NCBI RefSeq assembly: GCF_014196535.1
Contig: NZ_JACIDU010000007.1
Coordinates: 124,001 to 188,000, forward strand
Origin: Allorhizobium borbori
GTDB taxonomy: Bacteria > Pseudomonadota > Alphaproteobacteria > Rhizobiales > Rhizobiaceae
Direction: 5' to 3'
DNA length: 64,000 nucleotides
In this document: positions 9,234 to 19,146 of the stretch, one piece after another
Layout of the letters: each line of letters starts with the position of its first letter
Numbering within the stretch: position 1 is the stretch's first letter
Notes under the pieces: model-generated
Told to the model about the DNA's origin: nothing
The model's input: only the letters and a program-made list of their open reading frames with translations
Databases searched by the model: none
Translations under genes and position numbers: made by a program

Positions 9234-10106
9234 ATGACGATGAATACCGGCAGCAAGGTTAAACCCGCACCGTCGCATTGGCAGATGGCGCATGGTCGTT
9301 CGCTCGAACTTGGCGCGCGGGGCCTCATCATGGGCATCGTCAACACGACGCCTGATTCGTTTTCCGATGGCGGGCGTTATGCCGAGGGCGAAGCGGCGCT
9401 GGCTCATGCGCTGGCTCTGGTGGCCGAGGGAGCGGACATCATCGATATCGGTGGTGAGTCGACCCGGCCGGGTGCGGCTGCCGTCAGTGCGGCGGAAGAA
9501 CAGGACCGGGTCCTGCCGGTCATCGAGCGTCTGACGGCGGAAAGCCCAGTGCTGGTTTCCATTGACACCTATCGCGCGGAAACGGCCCGGCTTGCGATTG
9601 CCGCCGGAGCGCACATCGTCAACGACGTGTTCGGGTTGCAGAAGGATGCGGGTATGGCCGGCGTCGTTGCCGCATCCGGTGCCGGCGTCTGTATCATGCA
9701 CACCGGACGCGATCGGGAGAAGCTTGCGGATGTGATTGATGACCAGCGGCTTTTTCTCGACCGGTCACTGGTGATTGCCGATGAGGCCGGCATTGCGCGT
9801 GACAAGATCATTCTCGACCCCGGTTTCGGCTTTGCCAAGGATACGGACGAAAACACCGAACTGATGGTACGGTTTTCGGAACTTTCCGCGTTCGGCCTTC
9901 CACTGCTGGCCGGCACATCGCGCAAGCGCTTCATCGGGGCGCTGACGGGGCGCGAGGCACCGGATGCGCGCGATGTGGGTACGGCGGCGACAACGGTGAT
10001 CCTGCGCCTTGCAGGAGCGGCGATCTTCCGGGTTCACAATGTGGCGATGACGCGGGATTCGCTGGCTGTTGCCGACGCCTGCCTTGCGATGGCTGACAGG
10101 GCCTGA
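9234..10106 (+). CDS. folP: Dihydropteroate synthase
   Basis: The 290-residue protein is of normal family length. The pterin-binding signature MGIVNTTPDSFSDGG, the DIGGESTRPG motif and LDPGFGFAKD are all present, and the C-terminal RVHNV segment closes the TIM barrel. FolP condenses p-aminobenzoate with 6-hydroxymethyl-dihydropterin diphosphate in folate synthesis and is the sulfonamide target. The start is ATGACGATG at 9234 (ATG at 9240 also possible) after a GGGG Shine-Dalgarno. It is not clustered with folB or folK here. Confidence 0.96.
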   Translation: MTMNTGSKVKPAPSHWQMAHGRSLELGARGLIMGIVNTTPDSFSDGGRYAEGEAALAHALALVAEGADIIDIGGESTRPGAAAVSAAEEQDRVLPVIERLTAESPVLVSIDTYRAETARLAIAAGAHIVNDVFGLQKDAGMAGVVAASGAGVCIMHTGRDREKLADVIDDQRLFLDRSLVIADEAGIARDKIILDPGFGFAKDTDENTELMVRFSELSAFGLPLLAGTSRKRFIGALTGREAPDARDVGTAATTVILRLAGAAIFRVHNVAMTRDSLAVADACLAMADRA

Positions 10107-10123
10107 GACAGGCCCATTAACGC

Positions 10124-10149
10124 AAAAAGCCCGCCATGGGGCGGGCCTT
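10124..10149 (-). terminator. Terminator between folP and the convergent secreted-protein gene
   Basis: The stem GCCCGCC / GGCGGGC has a 4-nt loop. The T run (TTTTT) is on the minus strand, so it mainly ends the leftward gene at 10170-10721. Confidence 0.8.
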
Positions 10150-10169
10150 GCATGCCGTTATCGCCGGAA

Positions 10170-10721
10170 TTACCGGATCGAGCCGACGGCCATCGTATCG
10201 AGCTGGCGGCCAAGCGTCATGCCGATCACCGGAACCATTTTTTCGCCGACCTTCACCGAAATCGTGACGTTCATGGAGTTCGGATCATCGACACGGGCAA
10301 TGAGCGCACCGTTGAGCTGGGCGCGGCTGATGCCCATCACGGCGCGGTTATCCGCAACGGTGCCGGAGACGATATCGAGGCCCTTGCCGGCGGCGCCATC
10401 AAGGAACTTGCCGGTATAGGTCGAACCCTTTTGGGAGATGAAAGCGGACATGGGCTGCGTGAAGACGCCGACGCGGCAGGAGCCATCCAGCTTGATACCG
10501 GCTTCGCCGCCATCGGCGGGCTCGCCCTTCAGCGTGCAGTTGAACTTCGTGCCCTTGTACTTACCGGCGACGATCTCACCCGGCCCCTTCCATTCACCCG
10601 CGATGGAATCGAAGAAGGCCTTGTCGCGCGGACCGGCGGCAGCGGGCGAACCGGCAAGAGCAGCAACGGAAACAGCAACAGCGGCAAGACCGCTGGCAAG
10701 CGAAAAGATGCGCGAATACAT
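10170..10721 (-). CDS. Conserved secreted protein of unknown function
   Basis: The 183-residue protein has an N-terminal signal peptide (MYSRIFSLASGLAAVAVSVAAL, cleavage near SPAAA), then a small mixed fold beginning FFDSIAGEWKGPGEIVAGKYKG. That opening looks like a lipocalin-like or heme-nitrobindin-like beta sheet start, but I do not recognise a named family. The start at 10721 is preferred over one ten codons upstream because it begins the signal peptide and has GGGAAAG upstream. It is probably periplasmic. Two conserved Cys residues could form a disulphide. Confidence 0.7.
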   Translation of the reverse strand: MYSRIFSLASGLAAVAVSVAALAGSPAAAGPRDKAFFDSIAGEWKGPGEIVAGKYKGTKFNCTLKGEPADGGEAGIKLDGSCRVGVFTQPMSAFISQKGSTYTGKFLDGAAGKGLDIVSGTVADNRAVMGISRAQLNGALIARVDDPNSMNVTISVKVGEKMVPVIGMTLGRQLDTMAVGSIR

Positions 10722-10842
10722 GATACTTTCCCTGGCAAGCAGCGATCTCAATTGGGTTTACCTTAGCCTTTGAATGGTTAACGGGGCGTTGACCGGGTGG
10801 CTTTTTGATTCACCATATTCGCTAAACTTTTCTTCAGGTACG

Positions 10843-11886
10843 TTATGTCTTCGGCTCACCGGACAGTTTCGGTGTCAGGTCACCGATGAAATCGCCAATG
10901 CCGGGGCGCTTGAGAGCCGAAAAGGGCAGCGGGCGGCAAAGGTCCATGGCGGCGATGCCGATGCGCGCCGTCATCAGGCCGTTGATAACGCCCTCGCCAA
11001 GACGGGCCGAAAGCTTGGAGGCGAGGCCGTGGCCGAGTACCTGCTGCGCAAGGCCGTCACCTACTGCAATCGAGCCGGTTACTGCCAGATGGGCAATCAC
11101 ATCCCGGGTCAATCGAAGCAGGCCGAGCGAGCCGGGGCGGCCGCCATAAAGATCGGCCATGGCGCGGACCAGCCGCATGACCTCGAACAGTACATAGGCA
11201 AGATCGACGATGGCACGCGGTGAAACGGCGGTGACAACGGAAACACGTTTCGATGCGTTGAGGATCAGCGCGCGGGCCTGCCGGTCGAGCGGGGTCATCA
11301 ATTCGCGTTCCGCGAGGTGGATGAGGTGCGGGCCGTCGATGATGTCCTCTTCGGTTTCCTTCAGTCTCGCGCGACCACGAGCGGTATCGGCGCGAGCGGA
11401 TAGAAGGCCGGAGAGCTTCGTCACGACGGCGCGGGCGGGTTCCGGGCGGCGCTCGGTCATGGCTTTTTCCGCCTCGTCCTTGAGGGACTGCACGGCCGAG
11501 AGCCGCATCATGCCAACCACCTCGCGGGCCACCACAACGGCGAGGCCGAGGAGGCCGAGCGCCAGCGCGGCCGTTGCGACATAGCCAAGCGTCTCGTAGC
11601 GTACAAAGAGATCGCGGATCAGGTTATCCGCCCACAGACCAAACGCCAGCGACAGCAAGAGGCTGAAGGCGCCCAGGGCAAGCTTGCCAAAGGAGAAGCG
11701 ACGTCTGCGCGGTTCGGCCAGCGGCATCGGTGGCAGGCTTTCGGAGAGGAAAGGATCGTCCTCGTCCGGCGTCAGAACAACATCATCGGCGAAACTCTGC
11801 GGTACGCGCGGATCAGCCTTCACGGGCGCGGCGATGGTGGTCGGTTCCTCTACGGAAAAGGCGCGGGGTTTGCGATCATCGGTCAT
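10843..11886 (-). CDS. ycjF: YcjF / TIGR01620 family inner-membrane protein
   Basis: The 347-residue protein has a Pro/Asp-rich cytoplasmic head, two membrane helices around residues 65-125, a helical middle and a C-terminal DUF697-like domain with small-residue helices (HLAVTGSIAVGDGLAQQVLG). It follows ycjX with a 4-nt overlap (11883-11886), the usual pairing of these genes in proteobacteria. The molecular role is unknown; the pair is stress-linked in enterobacteria, but that is not evident here. Confidence 0.88.
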   Translation of the reverse strand: MTDDRKPRAFSVEEPTTIAAPVKADPRVPQSFADDVVLTPDEDDPFLSESLPPMPLAEPRRRRFSFGKLALGAFSLLLSLAFGLWADNLIRDLFVRYETLGYVATAALALGLLGLAVVVAREVVGMMRLSAVQSLKDEAEKAMTERRPEPARAVVTKLSGLLSARADTARGRARLKETEEDIIDGPHLIHLAERELMTPLDRQARALILNASKRVSVVTAVSPRAIVDLAYVLFEVMRLVRAMADLYGGRPGSLGLLRLTRDVIAHLAVTGSIAVGDGLAQQVLGHGLASKLSARLGEGVINGLMTARIGIAAMDLCRPLPFSALKRPGIGDFIGDLTPKLSGEPKT

Positions 11887-13343
11887 TTCAGCCGGTCTCC
11901 CAGCAGGAATTGAAGGGCGCGGTCCAGACGGATATGGGGCAGGGCGACGCGTGTACCATTCACTTCCGCCACCTCGGGGGGGCGAAAACGCACCGCATTG
12001 ACGCGGGCTTGCTCGCCTGGCTTCTCCGCTTCAAAGATTGATTCCGGATTCGCGGGCAAGTCACCGGGAAATATTGCTGTTTTCCGGTTTCCGTCGAAGC
12101 GTTCATCGTTGATCGTCTCACCCGCAATCGGTGTTCCGACGATGACCGGCAGTGTCTGGCCGTTCTGCCTGACGGTTGCCTCACGCGTGGCGCGGATGGA
12201 GGCGATCGCCATGACATCGATGCCGGCACCGGCCACACCCGCGCGCGTGACGGCGCGTTCCACGAGACGCCGCGTGACGGCTTCGAGCCGGTCGTGACCT
12301 TCATGGTGGAGATGATCGGCCTTGGTGGCGGCGACGAGAACCCGGTCGATGCGACGGCCCGTGAGGGCTGAGAGAAGGCTGCCCGAACCCGGCCTGAAAC
12401 ATTCCAGCACATCCTGCATGGCGCGCTCGAGATCGGCGACGGCCTCGGGGCCGCGGGTGATCGCCTGAAGCGCATCGACCAGCACGATCTGCCGGTCGAG
12501 CCGTGCGAAATGTTCGCGGAAGAATGGCTTTACCACCACGGTCTTGTAGGCTTCGTAGCGCCGCTCCATCATGGCCCGCAAAGAGCCGGGTTTTGCCGGG
12601 GTATCCGGAATGTCCGGCAGGGGCGCGAAGGTCAGCGCTGGCGATCCCTCAAGATCGCCCGGCATCAGGAACCGGCCCGGCGGCAAGGTGGAGAGCGAGC
12701 GCTCATCGGACTTGCAGGCACGCAGATAGGCCGCAAAGATTTCGAACAGGCGCCGCGCCGTCATTTCGTCTGCGGGGGCATCCATATCCGTCTGGGCAGC
12801 GAAGGCCAGCCAGTCGCCTGAAAGCTCGGCGCGAATGCCGGTGCGTGCCAGCGTTGCCGTTCTTTCACTGAAGGTGCGGTAATCCTGTTGCAGGAGCGGC
12901 AGGTCGAGCAACCATTCGCCGGGATAATCGACGATATCGATGGAGAGCCTGCCCGGCGACAGAAAGCGGCTCCAGCCGCTGGCGCTCTGATAGTCGAAGG
13001 TGAGGCGCAGTTCCGAGATGGCGCGGGTCGAGTCAGGCCAGGTGCGTTCGCGGATCAGCGTTTCAATGTGATCTTCGTACTGGAAGCGGGGGATTGCATC
13101 GTCGGGCTGCGGTTCCAGCCGCACATTCGAGATGCGACCGGATTGCAGCGGTTCGAACAGGGGCAGGCGGCCGCCCTTCAGGAGATTGTGAACCAGAGAG
13201 GAGATGAACACCGTCTTGCCGGCGCGCGAAAGGCCGGTCACGCCGAGGCGGATCGACGGATTGACCAGACTTGCGGCCCGGTCTGCAATGCTGTCGAAGG
13301 CAATCAGCGCGCTATCGGCAATCGATGATAAGGGGGAAGACAC
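11883..13343 (-). CDS. ycjX: YcjX family P-loop ATPase/GTPase
   Basis: The 486-residue protein has a Walker A motif GLSRAGKT at residues 37-44 and a VDYPGEWLLDLP segment that resembles a G3 switch. A later TKADHLHHEGHDRLE provides the TKAD base-recognition motif. It is the first gene of a two-gene leftward operon with ycjF and is likely cytoplasmic, associating with the YcjF membrane protein. The family function is not established. Confidence 0.9.
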   Translation of the reverse strand: MSSPLSSIADSALIAFDSIADRAASLVNPSIRLGVTGLSRAGKTVFISSLVHNLLKGGRLPLFEPLQSGRISNVRLEPQPDDAIPRFQYEDHIETLIRERTWPDSTRAISELRLTFDYQSASGWSRFLSPGRLSIDIVDYPGEWLLDLPLLQQDYRTFSERTATLARTGIRAELSGDWLAFAAQTDMDAPADEMTARRLFEIFAAYLRACKSDERSLSTLPPGRFLMPGDLEGSPALTFAPLPDIPDTPAKPGSLRAMMERRYEAYKTVVVKPFFREHFARLDRQIVLVDALQAITRGPEAVADLERAMQDVLECFRPGSGSLLSALTGRRIDRVLVAATKADHLHHEGHDRLEAVTRRLVERAVTRAGVAGAGIDVMAIASIRATREATVRQNGQTLPVIVGTPIAGETINDERFDGNRKTAIFPGDLPANPESIFEAEKPGEQARVNAVRFRPPEVAEVNGTRVALPHIRLDRALQFLLGDRLK

Positions 13344-13415
13344 TCTTCAAGGCAATCCTGCTGTTCGTTTCGCCGAATATAGGAACGGTGCAGGTACTTG
13401 GAAAGTGACGGGCGT

Positions 13416-13916
13416 TCAGGGGGCGAGGAATTCGGTCAGCGTCCAGCCCGTTTCGCTGCCGGTGGCGCGGTCGATAACGGCGAAGCCAGCGGTCGGATAG
13501 CCGCCGGAAATGGCCGACCAAGTGGCGTCCGGGCCGACCAGCGTTTCCATCAGTTCCTCGATCGTCGGATTATGTCCGACGATCATCAACGACTGCGCAT
13601 TCTTTTCAGCACCGATGACGGCCAGATAGCTGTCAGTCATCCCGTGATAGAGCTCGGGGGCGATCTTGATGGGGAAATCGCGGCCGAACGCACGGGTAAC
13701 TGTTTCCGCTGTTTCACGGCAGCGGCGCGCGCCCGAGCACAGGACGCGATCGGCCATATAGCCGTGTCCTGCCACGAGGCCGGCAATGACGGACGCCTCG
13801 ATGCGCCCTTTGTCATCGAGCGCCCTGTCGAAGTCGCTCTCGCCCGGCGCGGGCCATGCCGCCTGGGCATGCCGGAGCAGAAAAATTCTTTGGAGCGGCA
13901 GGCTGGCGGCAGTCAT
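13416..13916 (-). CDS. sixA: SixA-type phosphohistidine phosphatase
   Basis: The 166-residue single-domain member of the histidine phosphatase superfamily has the catalytic LLRHAQAAWP near residue 16 (RHA replaces the more common RHG) and the second histidine in VGHNPTIEEL. The short length and lack of extra domains fit SixA, which removes phosphate from Hpt-type phosphohistidines or from PTS-Ntr. A phosphotransfer target is plausible because an Hpt protein and CckA are encoded nearby, but no link is shown. Confidence 0.85.
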   Translation of the reverse strand: MTAASLPLQRIFLLRHAQAAWPAPGESDFDRALDDKGRIEASVIAGLVAGHGYMADRVLCSGARRCRETAETVTRAFGRDFPIKIAPELYHGMTDSYLAVIGAEKNAQSLMIVGHNPTIEELMETLVGPDATWSAISGGYPTAGFAVIDRATGSETGWTLTEFLAP

Positions 13917-14211
13917 CCGTCTCGTTCCTGTTGAGGCTAAGAATGCCTCTATCTTCTTCGGGCCGATGCCGTCAACGGGTCCGCGCGCGCGGTCAGGCGA
14001 TATGCACGGCAGCTTCCGCCGCTCAAGGTTGTGGGCAGCCGGAAAGGCCCGCTTATTCGGCTTGAGGCAAATTAAGCAGCAAAAAGAGTTCTTTAGCCTA
14101 AAATTACGACAGATTTAAAAATGCCTGCAAATGCATCACGAGGCTTGAACCTCCTATCCCTGATGAGATATACAGCGCGCCAGTGAGGCCTAGTACTTCA
14201 GGAGAATCGCG

Positions 14212-14631
14212 TTGAGTGAGAATACCAGTCTTGACGGCTTTGTGCTCTCGGAAGACGACGAGTTCATGAATCCGAACCAGCGTGCCTATTTCCGCGCAAA
14301 GCTGATCGCGTGGAAGAACGACATTCTTCGCGAGGCACGCGAAACGCTCGGCCATCTGGCCGAGGAAAGCGCAAACCATCCCGATCTGGCCGACCGGGCC
14401 TCTTCCGAGACCGACCGTGCCATCGAACTGCGCGCCCGTGACCGCCAGCGCAAGCTGATCTCCAAGATCGATGCGGCGCTTGCGCGGATTGATGACGGCA
14501 CCTACGGCTATTGCGAGGAAACGGGTGAGCCTATCGGTCTCCGCCGCCTCGACGCCCGTCCGATCGCCACGTTGTCGATCGAGGCGCAGGAGCGTCACGA
14601 ACGCCGCGAAAAGGTTTACCGCGACGAATAA
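14212..14631 (+). CDS. dksA: DksA-family RNA polymerase secondary-channel regulator, one-cysteine type
   Basis: The 139-residue protein has the coiled-coil tip region DLADRASSETDRAIELRARDRQRK and the C-terminal TraR/DksA fold. The zinc motif is degenerate: YGYCEETGEPIG keeps only the first Cys, and the later pair reads SIEA instead of CIDC, so zinc is probably not bound. It acts with ppGpp on transcription initiation. Translation starts at TTG (14212) preceded by AGGAG at about 8 nt; this start gives the family's MSEN...LSEDDEFMNPNQR opening. Confidence 0.92.
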   Translation: MSENTSLDGFVLSEDDEFMNPNQRAYFRAKLIAWKNDILREARETLGHLAEESANHPDLADRASSETDRAIELRARDRQRKLISKIDAALARIDDGTYGYCEETGEPIGLRRLDARPIATLSIEAQERHERREKVYRDE

Positions 14632-14679
14632 ATCGCCGTTGCCGGGGCGTTTACGCCAAGGTCGGTGGTGTCGAAACGC

Positions 14680-14715
14680 AAAGGGGCTGCACCTCAGGTC
14701 GGGTGCAGCCCCTTT
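14680..14715. terminator. Bidirectional terminator dksA / fliO-family gene
   Basis: The stem AAAGGGGCTGCACC / GGTGCAGCCCCTTT with an 8-nt loop lies between the convergent ends of the two genes. Confidence 0.88.
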
Positions 14716-14734
14716 GTGTTTGAAGCCCTGTCAT

Positions 14735-15709
14735 TCATCGCTTTTCGCCAAAGATGCGGGCGATTTCGTCCTGCAAATTGGGATCCTTGTCCGATGCGGC
14801 GGTGGGTGGTGCCGCGTCCGGCCGCCGGACCTGCTGGATGGCGGCGGGAACGGGGCGGGTCGTATCACGCAACGGCGCCTTCATTTCGTTGTCGAGGACC
14901 TGAGCAAAGCCAGAGGGCTTTTCCGGCTCGGGGCGCGGGCGTGCAGGGGCTTCCTGTCCGGCCATCCGTCGCTTCATTGCTTCCAGATGCGCCTCGGCTT
15001 GCTTGAGGGCGATTTCCTCGGCGGTGGGGGCCGGTGGCGGTGCCGGCTCGGCGGGTGGAGCGGCAAGGGCGGGCTGGCGTGCCGGAGGCGCCGAAGGACG
15101 CTGCGCCGGTGCAGTGGAGGGCGTGAAATCGTCGCTGGCCTCGAAATAGGCCGCCTGTGGCGTGATCGGCAGCGGCGCATCCAGATTGCGCTCCCTGATT
15201 TCCGGAAGTTGACGCGTAGCGGGACGGGGAACAGGCGGGCGTTCCGGGGAAGGGCGTTCGACGGGCGTTCTTTCAATGAAAGGTCTCGGCGCCGGCGCCT
15301 CGGCCTCCGGCTCCGGCTGAAGGGCGCGAGGCGGCTCGGGAATGCGGACGGGGCGGGGAGCCGGAGGCTCTGCCGGCGCGTATGCGGTCTCAGTGGGCGT
15401 ATAGCTCGCGGCAGCCGGTTTCGAACCGATGTTGCTTTCAATGACCAGATCGGTCGGACCGCCGATCATGATCAGATGTTCAACATCGTCGCGGCGCACG
15501 AGAACGACCCGGCGACGCGTGTCGACGGCTGCGGCATCAACCACCTGCAGGCGGGGCGTGCGTGTCTTTCCCCCACGTACGAAAGGCGAAGGGCCATTGC
15601 GCTGGCGCAGGTACTTCAGAACTGCCACGAGGCAGATCAGGCCAAGTCCGACGCCGCCGATGGCAACCAGAAGGCGGCCGCCATATTCGGCCATGATGTC
15701 TGCGATCAT
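14735..15709 (-). CDS. FliO-family membrane protein with long proline-rich tail
   Basis: The 324-residue protein has one membrane helix near residues 12-32, then a small beta domain (RLQVVDAAAVDTRRRVVLVRRDD...MIGGPTDLVIES) typical of FliO/MopB-like proteins, and then about 200 Pro/Ala/Glu-rich residues. True FliO assists assembly of the flagellar export gate. Here the gene lies alone, divergent from cckA and away from any flagellar cluster, so it may have another role. The disordered tail is far longer than in enteric FliO. Confidence 0.7.
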   Translation of the reverse strand: MIADIMAEYGGRLLVAIGGVGLGLICLVAVLKYLRQRNGPSPFVRGGKTRTPRLQVVDAAAVDTRRRVVLVRRDDVEHLIMIGGPTDLVIESNIGSKPAAASYTPTETAYAPAEPPAPRPVRIPEPPRALQPEPEAEAPAPRPFIERTPVERPSPERPPVPRPATRQLPEIRERNLDAPLPITPQAAYFEASDDFTPSTAPAQRPSAPPARQPALAAPPAEPAPPPAPTAEEIALKQAEAHLEAMKRRMAGQEAPARPRPEPEKPSGFAQVLDNEMKAPLRDTTRPVPAAIQQVRRPDAAPPTAASDKDPNLQDEIARIFGEKR

Positions 15710-15885
15710 CGCAACGCTCCTCTAATCCGGTCGGGGGGCAGGAAACGCCTTTTTGCCCCTCATGGCAAGGCGCTTCACCCTGATATGGCCGAGGTGCCCG
15801 CGAATCGCCTCCGTGACAAGCCATCGATGGCGCGCGACAAGAATTGCCTGTGCATAGGTGGGCGCTTTGTGCAGTGCCCGTGCTT

Positions 15886-15914
15886 TTGGCAAGTGCGGCA
15901 AATTGCTAGATATA
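15886..15914 (+). promoter_or_regulatory. Possible cckA promoter; rest of the 308-bp gap shows nothing else
   Basis: TTGGCA (15886-15891), a 17-nt spacer and GATATA (15909-15914) form a reasonable housekeeping promoter upstream of cckA. In the intergenic stretch 15710-16017 I saw no gene and no clear CtrA box. Confidence 0.4.
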
Positions 15915-16017
15915 AAGGCATAGGGTGATTCCGTTTCGGTCGGACGCGACCTTTGCGTTAGGAATCATCCCAGCGTCAGGCGCCGATTCGCACGGCTGCC
16001 GGCAAGCAGGGGGTTTG

Positions 16018-18654
16018 ATGACGGGTATGCGGCAAGCCGGTAACGATGATGTGCCGCTCCTTGATCGGGGCGGGCGGACGGCCGGTACGATCATCCGGAT
16101 ATTGGCGCTTGCGCTCGTTCTCGCGGGTGCTGCCGCCGCTTTCATCATTTTCCGCAATCATCTGAACAACGAGGTCGTGCTTGGCGTCCTCGGCGTTCTC
16201 GCGATGGTTGGAATCTTCTTTCTGGTATCGTCGGTTATCGGCTTCGTTCAGGTCATGCCCGGTTCAGAGCCGGACGAGCTGGCGCGGCGCTTCATCTCCT
16301 CTCACCCGGACGGGATCATCATTACCGACGAGGCGGGCCGGATCGTGTTCGCCAATGCGGCCTATGGCAAGCTGACCGGTGCGCGCAAAGCGACCGAGGT
16401 CCGTACGCTGGAGGCCATGCTGTCGCGCAACCGCGAAGCAACGGAGGTTCTCTATCGCCTGACCAACGGGTTGAGAGAGGGGCGCGAGGGGCATGAGGAA
16501 TTCCGCCTTCTGAAATCGCTCAGCCCGAATGAACAGGCGGGGGCAGGTGCGCACTGGTATCGCCTCAAGGCGCGCGCGCTGGCCAATGCCAACGGCAAGG
16601 ACCGCCCGCTTCACGTCTGGCAGATCACAGACATCACACCGGAGCGGGAGGAGCAGGAGCGCTTCTTCAAGGAACTGCAGAACGCCATCGATTACCTCGA
16701 CCATGCGCCCGCCGGCTTCTTCTCGGCCGGGCGAAAGGGAGAGGTCTTCTACCTCAATGCCACGCTGGCCGAATGGCTGGCCATCGACCTGACCAAGTTC
16801 ACACCGGGATCGCTGTCGATTGCCGATTTCGTGGCGGGCGAGGGTATGGCCCTCATCCAGTCGGTTCAGGCCGAACCGGGCGCCAAGCGCACAGAAGTGC
16901 TCGATCTCGATTTCCGCCGTTCCAATGGCCAGAGCGTGCCGGTGCGCCTCGTCCATCGGGTCAGTGCCACCCGCGATGGAGCGCCGGGCGAAAGCCGCAC
17001 GATCGTTCTGTCCCGGCGTTCGGATGGCGAAGGGCAGGAACTGGATTCAGCGGCGGCCATGCGCTTCACGCGCTTCTTCAACAACACGCCGATGGCCATC
17101 GCCTCGGTCAATGGTGTCGGCCGCATTCTCAAGACTAACGCACCGTTCCTGAAGCTCTTCTCCGGTGTCGTGTCGCGTGATGACATCGAGAATGGCGCGC
17201 GGCTTGAAGCGCTTATTCCGGAAGCCGAGCGCAACCAGATGCAGACGGCGCTGGCGGCGGCGCTTGATCGCCAGAGCGATATCCCGCCCTTCGATTGCCG
17301 TCATCCGGCCGATGAGACGCGCCATTTCCGCTATTACGTCAATGCCGTGGTGGACCAGAGCGAAGAGGCGCCGGAAGAGGCGGCCATCGTCTATGCCGTC
17401 GAGGTGACCGAGCAGAAGGCGCTCGAAACGCGCATGGCGCAAACGCAGAAGATGAATGCCGTCGGCACGCTGGCTGGCGGCATAGCACACGACTTCAACA
17501 ATGTGCTGACCGCCATTCTTCTGTCGTCCGACCACCTGCTTTTGCAGGCTCGGCCATCGGATGCCAGCTTTGCTGACCTCATGGAAATCAAGCGCAACGC
17601 CAACCGTGCGGCGGTTTTGGTGCGCCAGCTTCTGGCCTTCTCGCGCAAGCAGACGATGCGCCCGGCCGTGCTGAACCTGACAGATGTCGTCGGCGATCTG
17701 CGCATGCTGGTCGAGCGGTTGATTTCCGGCACCAATGTCAAGCTGGACGTCGATTACGGGCGTGACCTGTGGTCGGTGAAGACGGACCTGTCGCAGTTCG
17801 AACAGGTGCTGATCAATCTTTGCGTCAACGCCCGTGACGCCATGCCGCAGGGTGGCAAGATCACGCTGCGCACCCGCAATGTCCCGGCGCGCGAGGCGGC
17901 GGCTTTCAACTATGCGGAACTGCCATCCGAGGATTTCGTGATGGTCGAGGTGGCCGATACCGGCACTGGTATTCCGCCCGAGATCATGGACAAGATTTTC
18001 GAGCCCTTCTTCACCACCAAGGAAGTTGGTAAGGGAACCGGTCTCGGTCTGGCGATGGTCTATGGTATCGTCAAGCAGTCCGGTGGCTACATTCACCCGG
18101 AGTCGGAGGTTGGCCAGGGCACGACCTTCCGCATCTTCCTGCCTCGTCATATTGCAGAACCGGTGCCGGATCATGCGCCGCCGAGCGCGGTGAACACGCA
18201 GCAATCTTCCGGTAGCGACGCCAAGCCCGCTGTTTCGCATATTGTTGGCCAGTCGGAGGAACCGCAGGACCTGACCGGCAATTCGGCCGTGGTTCTTCTC
18301 GTGGAAGACGAGGAGGCGGTGCGGCGCGGCGGCAAGCGCATGCTCGAAACACGCGGCTATACCGTTCATGAAGCCGGATCGGGCGTCGAGGCGCTGGAGA
18401 TCATGGGCGAACTGGACGGCAAGGTCGATGTCGTGGTGTCCGATGTGGTCATGCCGGAAATGGATGGCCCGACACTTTTGACGGAACTGCGCAAGCGCTA
18501 TCCGGATATGAAGTTCATCTTCGTTTCGGGCTATGCCGAGGATGCCTTTGCCCGCAATCTGCCGGCGGATGCCAAGTTCGGCTTCCTGCCGAAGCCGTTC
18601 TCGTTGAAGCAGCTTGCGGTGGCGGTGCGTGAAATGCTTGACGGCAACGGTTGA
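16018..18654 (+). CDS. cckA: CckA hybrid histidine kinase of the cell-cycle phosphorelay
   Basis: The 878-residue protein has two N-terminal membrane helices, tandem PAS domains, the DHp helix with the phosphoacceptor in [14 protein letters not shown], a HATPase domain ([38 protein letters not shown]) and a C-terminal receiver ([10 protein letters not shown]; phosphoacceptor Asp in [13 protein letters not shown]). This is the CckA architecture. It phosphorylates ChpT and through it CtrA and CpdR. The start at 16018 has AGGGGG 4-9 nt upstream; a GTG 31 codons earlier lacks a good site. Confidence 0.95.
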   Translation: MTGMRQAGNDDVPLLDRGGRTAGTIIRILALALVLAGAAAAFIIFRNHLNNEVVLGVLGVLAMVGIFFLVSSVIGFVQVMPGSEPDELARRFISSHPDGIIITDEAGRIVFANAAYGKLTGARKATEVRTLEAMLSRNREATEVLYRLTNGLREGREGHEEFRLLKSLSPNEQAGAGAHWYRLKARALANANGKDRPLHVWQITDITPEREEQERFFKELQNAIDYLDHAPAGFFSAGRKGEVFYLNATLAEWLAIDLTKFTPGSLSIADFVAGEGMALIQSVQAEPGAKRTEVLDLDFRRSNGQSVPVRLVHRVSATRDGAPGESRTIVLSRRSDGEGQELDSAAAMRFTRFFNNTPMAIASVNGVGRILKTNAPFLKLFSGVVSRDDIENGARLEALIPEAERNQMQTALAAALDRQSDIPPFDCRHPADETRHFRYYVNAVVDQSEEAPEEAAIVYAVEVTEQKALETRMAQTQKMNAVGTLAGGIAHDFNNVLTAILLSSDHLLLQARPSDASFADLMEIKRNANRAAVLVRQLLAFSRKQTMRPAVLNLTDVVGDLRMLVERLISGTNVKLDVDYGRDLWSVKTDLSQFEQVLINLCVNARDAMPQGGKITLRTRNVPAREAAAFNYAELPSEDFVMVEVADTGTGIPPEIMDKIFEPFFTTKEVGKGTGLGLAMVYGIVKQSGGYIHPESEVGQGTTFRIFLPRHIAEPVPDHAPPSAVNTQQSSGSDAKPAVSHIVGQSEEPQDLTGNSAVVLLVEDEEAVRRGGKRMLETRGYTVHEAGSGVEALEIMGELDGKVDVVVSDVVMPEMDGPTLLTELRKRYPDMKFIFVSGYAEDAFARNLPADAKFGFLPKPFSLKQLAVAVREMLDGNG

Positions 18655-18698
18655 AGCCGCTGCCGTCGTTCATTCCGGTCTCGCATTGTCGAGGTGGC

Positions 18699-19043
18699 TC
18701 AGCCGGGCTGGTAGGTCGACTTGTGGTCCTGATGGAAGAAGCGGAAGTAGGACGAGACCTGCGCCAGCGAGTTGGTGGAAAGCTGCAGCTTTATGCCGAG
18801 GCGTGCGCCACGCGTCCACATGACCGTGCCTTCGAGGAAGCCGAGATCGTCGCTCTCGATCCTGACGCGGCTTCCCTTTGCGGCGTGAAACGCATCGCGC
18901 AGTTCCAGTGCCATGCCTGTGGCGGATAGATCGACCACGCGGCCCTGGGCAGACTGGTTGTAATAGCTGACCGTGCCATAGATGCGGGTTTGACTGCGGT
19001 TCGCCTTGCGCGTGGCCATTCCCAGATTGTTCTGCTGCTGCAT
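18699..19043 (-). CDS. PilZ-domain protein
   Basis: The 114-residue protein is a single PilZ domain. It shows the paired-arginine entrance (TRKANRSQTR) and DLSATGMALELRD, which corresponds to the D/NxSxxG cyclic-di-GMP motif. The arginine spacing (R..xxR) is approximate, so binding is likely but not certain. The start at 19043 has AGGGGG just upstream. No effector domain is attached, so it probably acts through a protein partner, for example in motility or polysaccharide control. Confidence 0.82.
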   Translation of the reverse strand: MQQQNNLGMATRKANRSQTRIYGTVSYYNQSAQGRVVDLSATGMALELRDAFHAAKGSRVRIESDDLGFLEGTVMWTRGARLGIKLQLSTNSLAQVSSYFRFFHQDHKSTYQPG

Positions 19044-19146
19044 TTTTCTACCCCCTGCACATTCAATGCAACCATTCGTATGGATGCAATCCGTATACGC
19101 CCGGCTTCTTTCGGCCGGATTAGGTGATTTCCTAAAATTGGAGCTT

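Noticed and set aside
17047-18369. 440-codon leftward frame opposite cckA
   Set aside because: The cckA domains on the other strand are complete; the antisense frame has no recognisable domain or ribosome site.
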